The position numbers were made by a program, and so were the translations under genes. DNA of 64,000 nucleotides from contig NZ_CP061800.1 of assembly GCF_017377395.1 (NCBI RefSeq), positions 4,671,633 to 4,735,632 on the forward strand, read 5' to 3'. How positions within the stretch are numbered: the first letter of the stretch is position 1; each line of letters begins with the position of its first letter. Below are positions 17,264 to 27,026 of the stretch, piece after piece. The DNA comes from Desulfonema magnum. Lineage in GTDB: Bacteria > Desulfobacterota > Desulfobacteria > Desulfobacterales > 4be13. A model generated the notes under the pieces. That model was given only the letters and a program-made list of their open reading frames with translations. It had not been told where the DNA came from and ran no database searches.

Positions 17264-18424
17264 TCAATTAACAATCTCCGCCACTTTCTGGGCCGCGTCC
17301 TTCAAATCTACCGCAGAAATAAGTTTAAGTCCTGACTCGGAAAGAATTTTTTGACCTTCATCAACATTGGTTCCTTCCATACGAACAACAACAGGAACGT
17401 TGATCCCTGTCTTCTTTGCCGCCTCAACCACGCCCTGGGCCAATACATCACAGCGCAGTATTCCGCCGAAGATGTTGATCAGAATCCCCTTTACATTTTC
17501 ATCACTGAGAATGATTTTGAAACCATTCTCCACCATTTCCGCACTGGCTCCGCCCCCTACGTCAAGAAAATTTGCAGGCTCGGCACCTGACCGCTTTATG
17601 ATATCCATGGTCGCCATGGCCAGTCCGGCACCGTTGACCATATTTCCCACATTTCCATCCAGATTGATGTAGTTGAGGTTGTATTTGGAAGCTTCTATCT
17701 CCAGGGGATCCTCCTCATCAAGATCGCGATATTCCAAAATGTCCTTGTGGCGGAACATGGCATTATCATCAAAATTGATCTTTGCATCCAGAGCAATCAC
17801 TGTTTCCTCTTTTGTGATAACAAGCGGATTGATCTCCAGCAGAGAGCAGTCACAGTTCATAAACAGATTGTAAAGATTTCTGAGCATGGGCTGAAACAGC
17901 TTCATCGCCGGCGGCGAAAGGTTCAGGCCAAAGCCTGCCTCACGGCAGTGGTACCCCTGAATGCCCAGCAGCGGATTAATATGAATCCTGATGATCTTCT
18001 CAGGCGTTTTTGCCGCGACTTCCTCGATATCCATTCCGCCGGCTTCGCTTGCCATAATGACGACCTTGGCGGTAGCCCGATCCGGGATAATGCTTAAATA
18101 AAGTTCTTTTTCAATGTTCAGACCCTGCTCCACCAGAACTTTCTTGACCAGTCTTCCCTCCGGTCCTGTCTGATGAGTCACCAGATTCATCCCGATAATC
18201 TCATCAGCGAGGCGTTTTGCCTCTTCCGCTGAATTTGCAAGTTTTACGCCGCCGCCTTTTCCTCTGCCGCCGGCATGGATCTGGGCTTTGACAACAACTG
18301 GAAAACTGCCGAGTTTTTCCGCGACAGCGGTCGCCTCGTCAGCGGTAAATGCAATGCCACCCTCTGGTATGGGAACATTGTATTTTTTGAACAATTCTTT
18401 CGACTGATATTCATGGATCTTCAT
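17264..18424 (-). CDS. sucC: Succinyl-CoA synthetase beta subunit
   Basis: 386 residues, normal size. ATP-grasp domain with VKAQIHAGGRGKGGGVKLA near residues 45-65, LLEINPLV in the nucleotide site and NIFGGILRCDVLAQGV in the C-terminal CoA-ligase domain. A strong AGGAGGG precedes the ATG. It lies between the carboxyltransferase gene (75 nt upstream) and sucD, all minus strand, so cotranscription is likely. Short gaattga-like degenerate repeats occupy the gaps. Confidence 0.95.
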   Translation of the reverse strand: MKIHEYQSKELFKKYNVPIPEGGIAFTADEATAVAEKLGSFPVVVKAQIHAGGRGKGGGVKLANSAEEAKRLADEIIGMNLVTHQTGPEGRLVKKVLVEQGLNIEKELYLSIIPDRATAKVVIMASEAGGMDIEEVAAKTPEKIIRIHINPLLGIQGYHCREAGFGLNLSPPAMKLFQPMLRNLYNLFMNCDCSLLEINPLVITKEETVIALDAKINFDDNAMFRHKDILEYRDLDEEDPLEIEASKYNLNYINLDGNVGNMVNGAGLAMATMDIIKRSGAEPANFLDVGGGASAEMVENGFKIILSDENVKGILINIFGGILRCDVLAQGVVEAAKKTGINVPVVVRMEGTNVDEGQKILSESGLKLISAVDLKDAAQKVAEIVN

Positions 18425-18498
18425 GATCCCTCCTTCTGATTAAATATTGAGAAGCGAGAACTGAAAATTTTTCAGTTCTCACTTCCCATTTTTCACGA

Positions 18499-20568
18499 CT
18501 ATCCGATCACACAAAGTATATCATTTTTGGCTACGGAATCGCCGCTCTTGAAATTAATGGACTTAATTGTGCCGCTTACAGAAGCCGGAAGCGCATTTTC
18601 CATCTTCATGGCTTCCAGAACCACCACGGTTTCGCCTTCGTTTACAGAATCGCCCTCTTCTTTTTCATATCGGACGATCATGCCGGGCATAGGCGCTTTA
18701 AGCGGAGTGCCATCCGTAGGCGCTTCTGCTGCCGCGGGTGCGGCCGCGGGTTCGGGTGTAGCGGCCGGTGCGGCCGGTGCGGCCGGTGCGGCCGGTGCGG
18801 CAGGCGCAGCAGGCGCAGCAGGCGCAGCAGGCGCAGCAACTGGCATAACCGGAGCAGCAAGCGGTGCAACTGGCATCTGCGCTGGCATCTGAGCCTGTAA
18901 TTGCTGGATGTAGCTGACCAACGGCGTTCCGTCCACTTCCTCAACACCCACCTCAAAATATTCATCATCAACAAATACATTAAATTTACGGAGATTCTCA
19001 CCTTTGGCAGGGGCTTCTTTTTCACCCTTTTCAACAAGCTCTCCGGCCAGGGCTTTTTTAAGCAGTTCCTGCTCGGCAAGTGCCTGTTCCAGAGATCTCG
19101 GTTTTACTTCCTCAGGCACATCCTCTTTACCGTATTTCCATTTCAAAAACTTTTTGCCGGTAACCGGATAAAGCGCGTAAATAATAGTATCATCCAAGTC
19201 TGCCGCGAGCCCCTTGACATCTTCCTTGGCTTTTTCAAGCTCAGGTTCCAGAACCTCGGCCGGCCTGCATGTAATGGGTTCTTCGCCTCTGGGATAACCC
19301 TTGAGGGCTTTTTTCTGAACTTCGGGGTCAATGGGAACAGCAGTCTTTCCATACAGCCCGTAGCACAAATCTTTTACCTGAGCGGTAATCATCTTGTAAC
19401 GCTCATTTTTGTCATCAAAGAGAACATTGTTGACGGTCTGAATGCCTACAATCTGGCTTGTAGGTGTCACCAGCGGAATCTGGCCGAGTTCTTTCCTTAC
19501 CCTGGGAAGCTCCGCATATACCTGATCAATTTTGTCCAGTGCGTCCATTTCTCTCAGCTGGTTGACCAGGTTGGAAAGCATGCCGCCCGGGGTCTGATGC
19601 AGAAGCACATTGATATCAATGACAGACATCTTTGAGTCATCCAGCAGATGTCTGTATTTGGGCATCACTTCTTTTTCAAGTGTCTCATTAATCTTTGCCA
19701 GAAGCTGAATATCAAAACCCGTGTCTCTGTTTGTCCCGACCAGCGACATCACCAGCGGTTCAATCGCGGCATGTGAGGTACGATATGCATAAGGAGACAT
19801 GCAGGTGTCAATAATGTCCACACCGGCCTCAATGGCCTTCAGATGAGACATGGGAGACATACCGGAGGTAAAATGACTGTGAAGATGAATCGGTGCCTTC
19901 ACATTCTCCTTCAAAGCCTTGACAACGGCATACGCGTCATAAGGCGCAATCAGGCCGGCCATATCCTTGATACAGATACTGTCAGCGCCCATTGCTTCCA
20001 GAGCTTTTGCCTTATTGACATAGTAATCCAGGTTGTAAACCTCTCCGCCCATTCTGGGTTCTGTCATGGTGTAACAGATACAACCCTGAAAATGTTTTCC
20101 GCATTCTTTGATGACCGGAACGACCGTCTCAAAGTTGCGGTAGTCGTTTAACGCGTCAAATGTTCGGAAGATGTCCATGCCGTTTTCGGCCGCTCTTTCC
20201 ACAAAGGCCCGGGCCACGTCATCCGCGTAGTTCCGATATCCCACCAGGTTCTGTCCCCTGAGAAGCATGGAAAACGGTGTTTTTTTGATATATCGTTTTA
20301 ACGTCCGAATCCTTTCCCACGGATCCTCATTCAGAAAGCGGTGCATGGTATCGAACGTCGCGCCGCCCCAAGTTTCCACTGCCCAGAACCCGACTTCGTC
20401 CATCATTTCAGCCACAGGAATCATATCTTCGGTGCGCCCTCTTGTGGCAAAAAGGGACTGATGGCCGTCACGAAGGCTCAGGTCTTCTATCTTAACAGGA
20501 TTTTCCGCCTTTGGTCTGTCGTTGGCGTAATTCATCTCAGTTATTTTTACTTGTGTATGATCACTCAT
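18499..20568 (-). CDS. Biotinylated pyruvate/oxaloacetate carboxyltransferase (PycB/OadA/5S-type)
   Basis: 689 residues. The N-terminal DRE-TIM carboxyltransferase domain has LSLRDGHQSL, ETWGGATFD, the carboxylated-Lys motif CIKDMAGL and the metal-binding HLHSHFTSG. A PYC/OADA conserved domain follows, then an Ala-Pro linker (about 50 residues of AAP repeats) and a biotinyl domain with EAMKMEN (biotin Lys655, 35 residues from the end). There is no biotin carboxylase domain and no OadB pump gene nearby. With the adjacent acyl-CoA carboxylase beta gene this suggests a methylmalonyl-CoA:pyruvate (or oxaloacetate) transcarboxylase, which is an inference. A pyruvate carboxylase B subunit is the main alternative. 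AGAGGAG precedes the ATG. Confidence 0.9.
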   Translation of the reverse strand: MSDHTQVKITEMNYANDRPKAENPVKIEDLSLRDGHQSLFATRGRTEDMIPVAEMMDEVGFWAVETWGGATFDTMHRFLNEDPWERIRTLKRYIKKTPFSMLLRGQNLVGYRNYADDVARAFVERAAENGMDIFRTFDALNDYRNFETVVPVIKECGKHFQGCICYTMTEPRMGGEVYNLDYYVNKAKALEAMGADSICIKDMAGLIAPYDAYAVVKALKENVKAPIHLHSHFTSGMSPMSHLKAIEAGVDIIDTCMSPYAYRTSHAAIEPLVMSLVGTNRDTGFDIQLLAKINETLEKEVMPKYRHLLDDSKMSVIDINVLLHQTPGGMLSNLVNQLREMDALDKIDQVYAELPRVRKELGQIPLVTPTSQIVGIQTVNNVLFDDKNERYKMITAQVKDLCYGLYGKTAVPIDPEVQKKALKGYPRGEEPITCRPAEVLEPELEKAKEDVKGLAADLDDTIIYALYPVTGKKFLKWKYGKEDVPEEVKPRSLEQALAEQELLKKALAGELVEKGEKEAPAKGENLRKFNVFVDDEYFEVGVEEVDGTPLVSYIQQLQAQMPAQMPVAPLAAPVMPVAAPAAPAAPAAPAAPAAPAAPAAPAATPEPAAAPAAAEAPTDGTPLKAPMPGMIVRYEKEEGDSVNEGETVVVLEAMKMENALPASVSGTIKSINFKSGDSVAKNDILCVIG

Positions 20569-20667
20569 TCTATAGTTCTCCTCTTTTCAATTGAAGATTG
20601 GGAATTGAAGATTGAAAACCGGAATATCAATCTTCAATTTTCAGTTTTTCAGTTTTTCAGTTCTCAA

Positions 20668-20883
20668 TTATCTCAGGGCTCTCATCTGCATCAGGTTACG
20701 CATCTGCATAATGGCCTGGCGGCCGCTGATCCCCCACAGTTTCAACGGAGCCTCGGGCACACACGGTTTCTCCTCAGCAACAGGCATAACCCCCCTGCCT
20801 GCCATACAGACAGCAGCCTCTTCTTCAGTTTGGATATAGCTCATCACCGCAGACATAGCGGCCGTCATTTTCTTCTTATCCAT
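20668..20883 (-). CDS. Small carboxylase-associated protein, unknown
   Basis: 71 residues starting MDKKKMTAAMSAVMSYIQ. Start at ATG 20883 because GGAG lies 6 nt upstream; an in-frame ATG at 20895 has no such site. It has an N-terminal amphipathic helix with an Ala/Met face, an acidic EEEA turn, then a Pro-rich link and a basic C-terminal helix (GRQAIMQMRNLMQMRALR). It lies between the carboxylase beta gene and the biotinylated subunit, the place where OadG/MmdD-like small subunits occur, but it lacks a membrane anchor. I infer a structural or assembly role in the carboxyltransferase complex; no firm family is recognised. Confidence 0.65.
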   Translation of the reverse strand: MDKKKMTAAMSAVMSYIQTEEEAAVCMAGRGVMPVAEEKPCVPEAPLKLWGISGRQAIMQMRNLMQMRALR

Positions 20884-20931
20884 TTGGATCTCCATTTGGA
20901 AATTCGAGTTTCAAGTTTCAAGTTTCACAAC

Positions 20932-22488
20932 TTACATTGGAATATTTCCATGTTTCTTCGGGGGTCGGATTTCCCGTTTCGCGCACATGACCTCCAGTGC
21001 GTCAATCAGACGGGCCCGTGTTTCACTCGGCAGAATAACAGCGTCAATATATCCCCTGCTTGCGGCGCAGTAAGGATTTGAAAAGAGGTCTTCATATTCC
21101 TGAATCTTTTCTTTCCGCTTTGCATCAGAGTCATCAGCCTGTTTAATCTCTTTCCGATGGATGATATTGGCTGCTCCCCCGGCACCCATGACTGCGATTT
21201 CCGCGCTGGGCCATGCAAATGCCATGTCCGCGCCCAGGTCTTTTGAACACATGGCAAGGTAGGATCCGCCATAGTCCTTACGGGTGACTAAGAGTAATTT
21301 CGGAACAGTGGCCTCAGAGTAGCACCACAGAAGTTTCGCGCCGTGTCGGATAATTCCTCCCCATTCCTGATTGCTTCCGGGCAGATATCCGGGAACATCA
21401 GCGATGGTAAGCATGGGAATGTTAAACGCGTCACAAAAACGTATAAACCGGGTGGCCTTGTCTGATGCGTTGATATCAAGACATCCTGCCATCACATTGG
21501 GCTGATTTGCAATAATTCCGATGCTTCGGCCGTTCAGCCTGGCAAAGCATACGATCATATTTGGCGCAAAATACTCATGGGGTTCAAAAAATTCACCATT
21601 ATCAACGATGGAAGAGATCACATCCTTAATGTCGTAGGATTGGTTGGGACTGTCAGGAATAATCGTGTCAAGTGCCGGGTCCGTCCGTCTGGGATCATCT
21701 CCTGAGTCCACTACTGGCGGATCTTCCATGTTGTTTGATGGCAGATAGGAAAGCAGGATTTTGATCTTATTTATGGCATCTTCATCGCTCTCACAGGCAA
21801 AATGCGCGACACCGCTCTTTTCATTGTGGGTCATGGCACCGCCAAGGTCCTCAAAATTTATCTCTTCACCTGTTACGGACTTGATCACATCAGGGCCCGT
21901 AATAAACATATAGCTGGTGTTTTTTACCATAAAAATAAAGTCAGTCATGGCTGGTGAGTAAACTGCCCCACCGGCTGTGGGACCCATGATCGCGGAAACT
22001 TGGGGAACAACACCGGAAGCAACGGAATTCCGGTAAAAAATCTGTCCATATCCTGAAAGTGCGTCCACGCCTTCCTGGATCCTGGCTCCTCCGGAATCGT
22101 TCAGACCGACAAAAGGCACGCCTGCTTTGAGTGACATATCCATCACTTTGCAGATTTTCTTGGCATGCATTTCACCGAGGCTTCCGGCTCTTGCTGTAAA
22201 ATCCTGAGCAAAGGCAAACACGGGCCTTCCGTCAACAAGGCCGTGACCTGTGATAACACCGTCGGACGGAATCTCAACGTCTTCCATGCCGAAATTCACA
22301 CATCGGTGGGTGACAAACATATCAATTTCCCGAAATGTCCCCGCATCAAACAGGCAGTCCAGCCGCTCCCGGGCAGTCAGCTTTCCTGGCTTTTCCTTCT
22401 GCTTTGCAACGGCTTTTTCACCACCCATCTGTAGAATCTTTTTTTCCCGATCCTGCAGATCTTTTATCCTGTCTTCTACAATACCCAT
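20932..22488 (-). CDS. Acyl-CoA carboxylase beta / methylmalonyl-CoA carboxyltransferase 12S-type subunit
   Basis: 518 residues, the length of PccB/MmdA/12S proteins. Crotonase-fold carboxyltransferase with GLNDSGGARIQEGVDALSGY and the paired oxyanion-hole region SAIMGPTAGGAVYSPAM in the N-terminal half, and VPGYLPGSNQEWGGIIRHGA and GGSYLAMCSKDLGAD in the C-terminal half. It transfers a carboxyl group between biotin and propionyl-/methylmalonyl-CoA. It is followed by a small protein and the biotinylated 5S-like subunit, and no alpha subunit with biotin carboxylase is present. AGGA lies upstream of the ATG. Confidence 0.93.
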   Translation of the reverse strand: MGIVEDRIKDLQDREKKILQMGGEKAVAKQKEKPGKLTARERLDCLFDAGTFREIDMFVTHRCVNFGMEDVEIPSDGVITGHGLVDGRPVFAFAQDFTARAGSLGEMHAKKICKVMDMSLKAGVPFVGLNDSGGARIQEGVDALSGYGQIFYRNSVASGVVPQVSAIMGPTAGGAVYSPAMTDFIFMVKNTSYMFITGPDVIKSVTGEEINFEDLGGAMTHNEKSGVAHFACESDEDAINKIKILLSYLPSNNMEDPPVVDSGDDPRRTDPALDTIIPDSPNQSYDIKDVISSIVDNGEFFEPHEYFAPNMIVCFARLNGRSIGIIANQPNVMAGCLDINASDKATRFIRFCDAFNIPMLTIADVPGYLPGSNQEWGGIIRHGAKLLWCYSEATVPKLLLVTRKDYGGSYLAMCSKDLGADMAFAWPSAEIAVMGAGGAANIIHRKEIKQADDSDAKRKEKIQEYEDLFSNPYCAASRGYIDAVILPSETRARLIDALEVMCAKREIRPPKKHGNIPM

Positions 22489-23436
22489 TTATTAATTCCT
22501 TTCGTTTTTCCAATACTGGTGAGTTCCAAGTTTTCCGAATCTTTTGGAATATTTTTTTTATAAGCAACTGAAATCATTGATCTGACTGGTTTTAGATATT
22601 TCCTGTAAGTATTAATAATTTCAGAATGTTATGAGAACTTATGACTGTCAAGGTTTTCCAGTATTGACCATGTTGTAATTTACATTACTGGTATGTATAA
22701 ATCTAAATTTTCCTGTTAAGCAACATTTTTTTTAAGGTATTTTCCCTTGAGGTGCGGAATTCCGAATATAAGGGTCTGATCTCCCGCCGAAGAGAGCAGT
22801 TGCTCAGGGTGAGAGGGGAATGCGAACGGTCACTTCCCAATCCTGATGATGTCCGTAGCTGATTTTCATTCCTGAACCAAACCTGTTTGTTCAATTTTTA
22901 CCGTGAAAATACATTTTGAAAACCCGGGTTTTTTATCTGAAAATATTTTCATGACCAAGGATAAAAAATCCTTTTTTCAAATGCTTATTTGGTCAATTGC
23001 AAAATTCAGAATATTGACAGTTTCTTTAAAATTTTTCCTGATATGTCTGTACGCTTCCTTTTCGGGATTTGAGCTGTTTGTCCAAAATATGACAGCCGCC
23101 AATGTAAGTTCCGCGAGAACCAGTTTTTCCGATTTACTCCAAAAGTTGATCAAAAACCTATGCTATTATTAAATATAGAATGATTTATCAAGTAAAAAAT
23201 TTACGCCAGTCCGTCAGCCGGGAGCTAAACCTCCCGCCTGAAAGCAAAAGTACGCTAAAGCGCACTGTTTAAAAACAGGCCTGAGCCTGCTTCTGATCCC
23301 AGCCCTGACATTCATGCCGGGGCTTTTCTAAAACACACTGTTAAAAAGCAGGCCTGAGCCTGCTTCTAGTCCCAGCCCTGACATTCATGCCGGGGCTTTT
23401 TCATTCTGATGTTAATGTCACTTTTTTAGCTGAAAT
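22489..23436. other. Repeat-filled intergenic region with palindromes and a 74-bp direct repeat
   Basis: 22489-22690 is AT-rich and is the likely promoter region of the carboxylase operon. 22897-22976 is copy 3 of the accgtgaaaatacattttg palindrome. At 23263 and 23337 a 74-bp unit is repeated (actgtt..., then caggcctgagcctgcttct and cagccctgacattcatgccg). Each unit ends in a GC-rich hairpin followed by Ts on the plus strand. No gene is supported. Confidence 0.6.
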
Positions 23437-24480
23437 TTATTTCAACGCTTTTTCTGAATGATGATTGTCATGTAAAAAAAGGAGTCTGGAAGCTGCTATG
23501 GTCGCTGCTGTCTGTCCTTTTTCCACTTCCCGGGTAAGTGTTGGCAACATTTCTTTCACATCAGGATTTTTATAAAACCGCTCTTTAAGCCCTTCTTCCA
23601 CCAACGACCACATCCAGTCCAATGCCTGTTTCCGACGTCTGTCTTCCAGTTCACCCGTATTCAGAAGCTTTTCTCTGTGTTCTAAAACCGTTTCCCATAT
23701 GGTGTCTATGCCGACTGTCTCCCGGGCGCTGCATGTGAGTACGGGGGGGGACCAGGTCGGGGATGAGGGGGTCAGAAAATGCAGGGCAGTTTCATATTCT
23801 TTTCTTGCCTGTCGTGCTTTTTCAATATTGTCTCCGTCGGCCTTGTTAATGGTAAGCGCGTCCGCGAGTTCCAGAACGCCTTTTTTGATTCCCTGAAGCT
23901 CATCACCCGCGCCCGCCAGCATCAGCACCAGGAAAAAATCGACCATGGAGGCCACCGTGGTTTCAGACTGCCCCACGCCCACCGTTTCAATGATAATCAC
24001 ATCAAATCCCCCTGCTTCGCAAATCAGCATGGTTTCCCTGGTTTTTCTTGCAACACCGCCCAGGGTTCCCCCTGATGGAGAGGGCCTTATAAAAGCCCTT
24101 TCATGAGCAGAGAGTTTTTCCATACGGGTCTTATCCGCCATAATGCTCCCGCCGCTCCGTGTGCTGCTGGGATCAACAGCTAACACTGCCACTTTGTATG
24201 TCTTCCGTATTTTCGTGCCTTTTTTCAACGGATGTGTCTTATCACGCGCGAGCATCATGCCGAGGCTTTCTATGAACGTGCTTTTTCCTACTCCCGGAAC
24301 CCCTGTGATTCCCAAACGAACAGCGTTCCCCGTGTAAGGAAGGATGGAATCCACAACGATTCGGGCCAGCTCCTGATGTGCGGGAAGAGAACTTTCAATC
24401 AGCGTGATGGTTTTGGAAATTATCCGTTTGTTCTGCTCCAACACTCCCTGAACATAATACTGAGGATCCTGGTTTATCAT
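23437..24480 (-). CDS. meaB: Methylmalonyl-CoA mutase-associated GTPase MeaB
   Basis: 347 residues. G3E-type P-loop GTPase: Walker A GVPGVGKS (residues 60-67), AVDPSSTRSGGSIMADKTRM (switch region), ETVGVGQSE and NKADGDN for guanine recognition, then a C-terminal dimerisation arm. MeaB/ArgK proteins protect and gate cofactor loading of adenosylcobalamin-dependent methylmalonyl-CoA mutase, whose gene ends 148 nt upstream on the same strand. Start taken at ATG 24480 (MINQDPQYYV); the open frame to 24528 is encoded by the gaattga-like repeat. A hairpin acttccgaagtttc / aaaacttcggaagt lies between the two genes. Confidence 0.93.
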   Translation of the reverse strand: MINQDPQYYVQGVLEQNKRIISKTITLIESSLPAHQELARIVVDSILPYTGNAVRLGITGVPGVGKSTFIESLGMMLARDKTHPLKKGTKIRKTYKVAVLAVDPSSTRSGGSIMADKTRMEKLSAHERAFIRPSPSGGTLGGVARKTRETMLICEAGGFDVIIIETVGVGQSETTVASMVDFFLVLMLAGAGDELQGIKKGVLELADALTINKADGDNIEKARQARKEYETALHFLTPSSPTWSPPVLTCSARETVGIDTIWETVLEHREKLLNTGELEDRRRKQALDWMWSLVEEGLKERFYKNPDVKEMLPTLTREVEKGQTAATIAASRLLFLHDNHHSEKALK

Positions 24481-24628
24481 TTTTTTATTCCATAAGAATG
24501 AAAGAGTTTTCCAATTTTCAATTTTCAATTCTCAATTAATAACAGACTTCCGAAGTTTCAAAAACTTCGGAAGTCTTCGTAGTCTTTGAATACTGATCTC
24601 GGTTAAGCCTGACGGCCTGATCAATAAT

Positions 24629-26761
24629 TTATTTTCGTTGTTCCAGGGCATTCAGTATTTTGTTGGCAGATTCTGTAATAGGTGTTCCGGGGCCGAACAC
24701 ACCGACTGCGCCAGCGTCATAAAGGAACTGATAATCTCCCGGAGGAATAATGCCTCCCACCACCACCAGAATATCGTCCCCCCCTTCCTTTTTGAGGGCT
24801 TTGATGAGTGCGGGAATCAGGGTCTTATGTCCCGCGGCCAGACTGGATGCCCCCACGATGTGAACATCGTTTTCCACCCCCATCTTTGCGGCTTCTTCAG
24901 GGGTTTGAAACATGGGACTGATATCCACGTCAAATCCGAGGTCAGCATAAGCCGTGGCAATAACCTTGATTCCCCGGTCATGACCGTCTTGGCCCATTTT
25001 GGTGACAAGAATTCTTGGCCGTCGCCCTTCTTTCTCCATAAAGGCTTCGGTTCTTTTTCTGACAGCAGTGATGACTTCGCTGTCCCCGTATTCCGAAGCA
25101 TATATGCCGGAGATGCACTGGGTCGTGGCAACATATCGCCCAAAAACCTTTTCCATGGCGTCTGATATTTCTCCCACAGTCGCCCTGGCCCGTGCCGCAG
25201 AAATACAGGCTTCCAAAAGATTGCCATCAGATTCCGCAGCGTTTGTGACAGCTTCAAGGGCCTTCTGAGTTGCATCATTGTCCCGTGTTGCCCTTATTTC
25301 TTTCAATCTTGCGACCTGCTCATCACGGACAGTGGAGGGAACTTCAAGCACATCAAGTTCTATATCTTCCTCCTTGAGCTGGTACTTGTTCACGCCTACA
25401 ATAACATCCTCGCCCTTTTCGATCCGGGCCTGTTTCCGAGCCGCAGATTCCTCAATCCGCATTTTGGGCATACCGCTTTCAATGGCTTTTGCCATGCCGC
25501 CCAGTTTTTCAACTTCATCTATGATTTTCTGGGCTTCTTTAATAATATTGTCGGTCAGAGATTCAATATAATATGAGCCGCCCAGCGGGTCAACCACATG
25601 ACAGACCTGGGATTCTTCCTGGACGATAATCTGGGTATTTCTGGCAATCCTTGCGGAAAAATCCGTGGGAAGTCCTATGGCCTCATCAAAGGAGTTGGTA
25701 TGCAGGGACTGGGTTCCGCCCAGGGCCGCGGCCAGACATTCAAGGGTGGTTCGGATAATATTGTTGTACGGATCCTGCGCGGTCAGGCTCCAGCCTGATG
25801 TCTGCACATGAGTTCTCAGCATGGAGGATTTCGGATTTTTCGGATTGAACTGGCTCATGAGGCGGTGCCACAGAAAACGTGCTGCCCTTAACATAGCGAT
25901 TTCCATAAAAAAATTCATTCCGACACCAAAGAAAAAGGACAGACGCGGGGCAAATGCGTCAACATCCAATCCGGCTGCAAGGGCCGCTTTTACATATTCC
26001 ACTCCGTCTGCCAAGGTAAAAGCGGTCTGAAGCACAGAATCCGCCCCGGCTTCCATCATATGATAACCGCTGATGCTGATGGTGTTGTATTTGGGCATGT
26101 TTTTGGAACAATAGCCAATAATATCAGATACAATCCGCATGGAGGGGACGGGCGGATAAATATAGGTATTTCTGGTGAGATACTCCTTGAGGATGTCATT
26201 TTGTATGGTTCCCATGAGCTGTTCCTGCTTTACGCCCTGTTCTTCAGCAGCAACAATGTAGCCAGCCAGCACAGGCAGAACAGCGCCGTTCATGGTCATG
26301 GAAACAGACATCTGATCCAGGGGAATCTGATCAAAAAGGATTTTCATATCTTCCACAGAATCAACCGCGACCCCAGCCTTGCCGATATCACCGGCCACCC
26401 TGGGATGATCTGAATCATATCCCCTGTGGGTGGCAAGGTCAAAGGCTACGGAAAGCCCTTTCTGACCTGCGGCAAGATTCCTTCTGTAAAATGCATTGGA
26501 TTCTTTTGCCGTGGAAAAGCCGGCATACTGACGGATGGTCCAGGGACGTCCCGCGTACATCGTCGCCATGGGTCCTCTGACATAAGGTGCCAGTCCCGGA
26601 AGCGTGTTTGCAGTTTCCAATCCCTCAGTGTCCTCGGCCGTGTACAAAGGTTTTACCTGAATGCCTTCCGGGGTCATCCAGTTCAGTTTGTCCGGCGATT
26701 TTCCTTTCAACAGTTTTGTTGCAAGCTCTGTCCATTTTTGTTTATCAGGATGCTCCGACAT
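24629..26761 (-). CDS. mutB: Methylmalonyl-CoA mutase, single-chain catalytic subunit
   Basis: 710 residues, the size of the catalytic large chain. An N-terminal substrate-binding TIM barrel (YAGRPWTIRQYAGFSTAKESN and RIARNTQIIVQEES) is followed by a C-terminal B12 domain with the base-off DGHDRG motif (His594 ligates cobalt), then SSLAAGHKTLIPAL and GGIIPPGDY. It isomerises (R)-methylmalonyl-CoA and succinyl-CoA. AAGGAG precedes the ATG. No small MutA-like chain is present, so a homodimer is expected. Methylmalonyl-CoA epimerase is not in this window. Confidence 0.96.
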   Translation of the reverse strand: MSEHPDKQKWTELATKLLKGKSPDKLNWMTPEGIQVKPLYTAEDTEGLETANTLPGLAPYVRGPMATMYAGRPWTIRQYAGFSTAKESNAFYRRNLAAGQKGLSVAFDLATHRGYDSDHPRVAGDIGKAGVAVDSVEDMKILFDQIPLDQMSVSMTMNGAVLPVLAGYIVAAEEQGVKQEQLMGTIQNDILKEYLTRNTYIYPPVPSMRIVSDIIGYCSKNMPKYNTISISGYHMMEAGADSVLQTAFTLADGVEYVKAALAAGLDVDAFAPRLSFFFGVGMNFFMEIAMLRAARFLWHRLMSQFNPKNPKSSMLRTHVQTSGWSLTAQDPYNNIIRTTLECLAAALGGTQSLHTNSFDEAIGLPTDFSARIARNTQIIVQEESQVCHVVDPLGGSYYIESLTDNIIKEAQKIIDEVEKLGGMAKAIESGMPKMRIEESAARKQARIEKGEDVIVGVNKYQLKEEDIELDVLEVPSTVRDEQVARLKEIRATRDNDATQKALEAVTNAAESDGNLLEACISAARARATVGEISDAMEKVFGRYVATTQCISGIYASEYGDSEVITAVRKRTEAFMEKEGRRPRILVTKMGQDGHDRGIKVIATAYADLGFDVDISPMFQTPEEAAKMGVENDVHIVGASSLAAGHKTLIPALIKALKKEGGDDILVVVGGIIPPGDYQFLYDAGAVGVFGPGTPITESANKILNALEQRK

Positions 26762-26809
26762 TTTTATACTCCTTTTTCAGTTGTCAGTTGTTAGGCGATT
26801 CCGGCATAC

Positions 26810-26874
26810 TTCAGTTCGTAGTTCCGCCTTTAGGCGGGGTGAGACCGCCTAAAGGCGGAACTACGAACTGAAAA
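26810..26874. repeat. Long perfect hairpin in the mutase upstream region
   Basis: Arms ttcagttcgtagttccgcct... and ...aggcggaactacgaactgaa, 28 bp each with an 8-nt loop. It lies 50 bp upstream of the mutase start and could affect its transcript or be a dispersed repeat. Following it, 26905-26990 carries agttgtc/ttgtcag heptamers. Confidence 0.7.
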
Positions 26875-27026
26875 ACGCCCCGGGTATGTTCATTCTTGAA
26901 AATCGCCTTAGTTGTTAGTTGTTGTTGTCAGTTGTCAGCCATCAGTTGTCAGCTATTCGTTGTCAGTTGGAAATAGTCAGTTATCAATTAATAAAAACAG
27001 GCAATTGATAACAGACAACTGATCGC

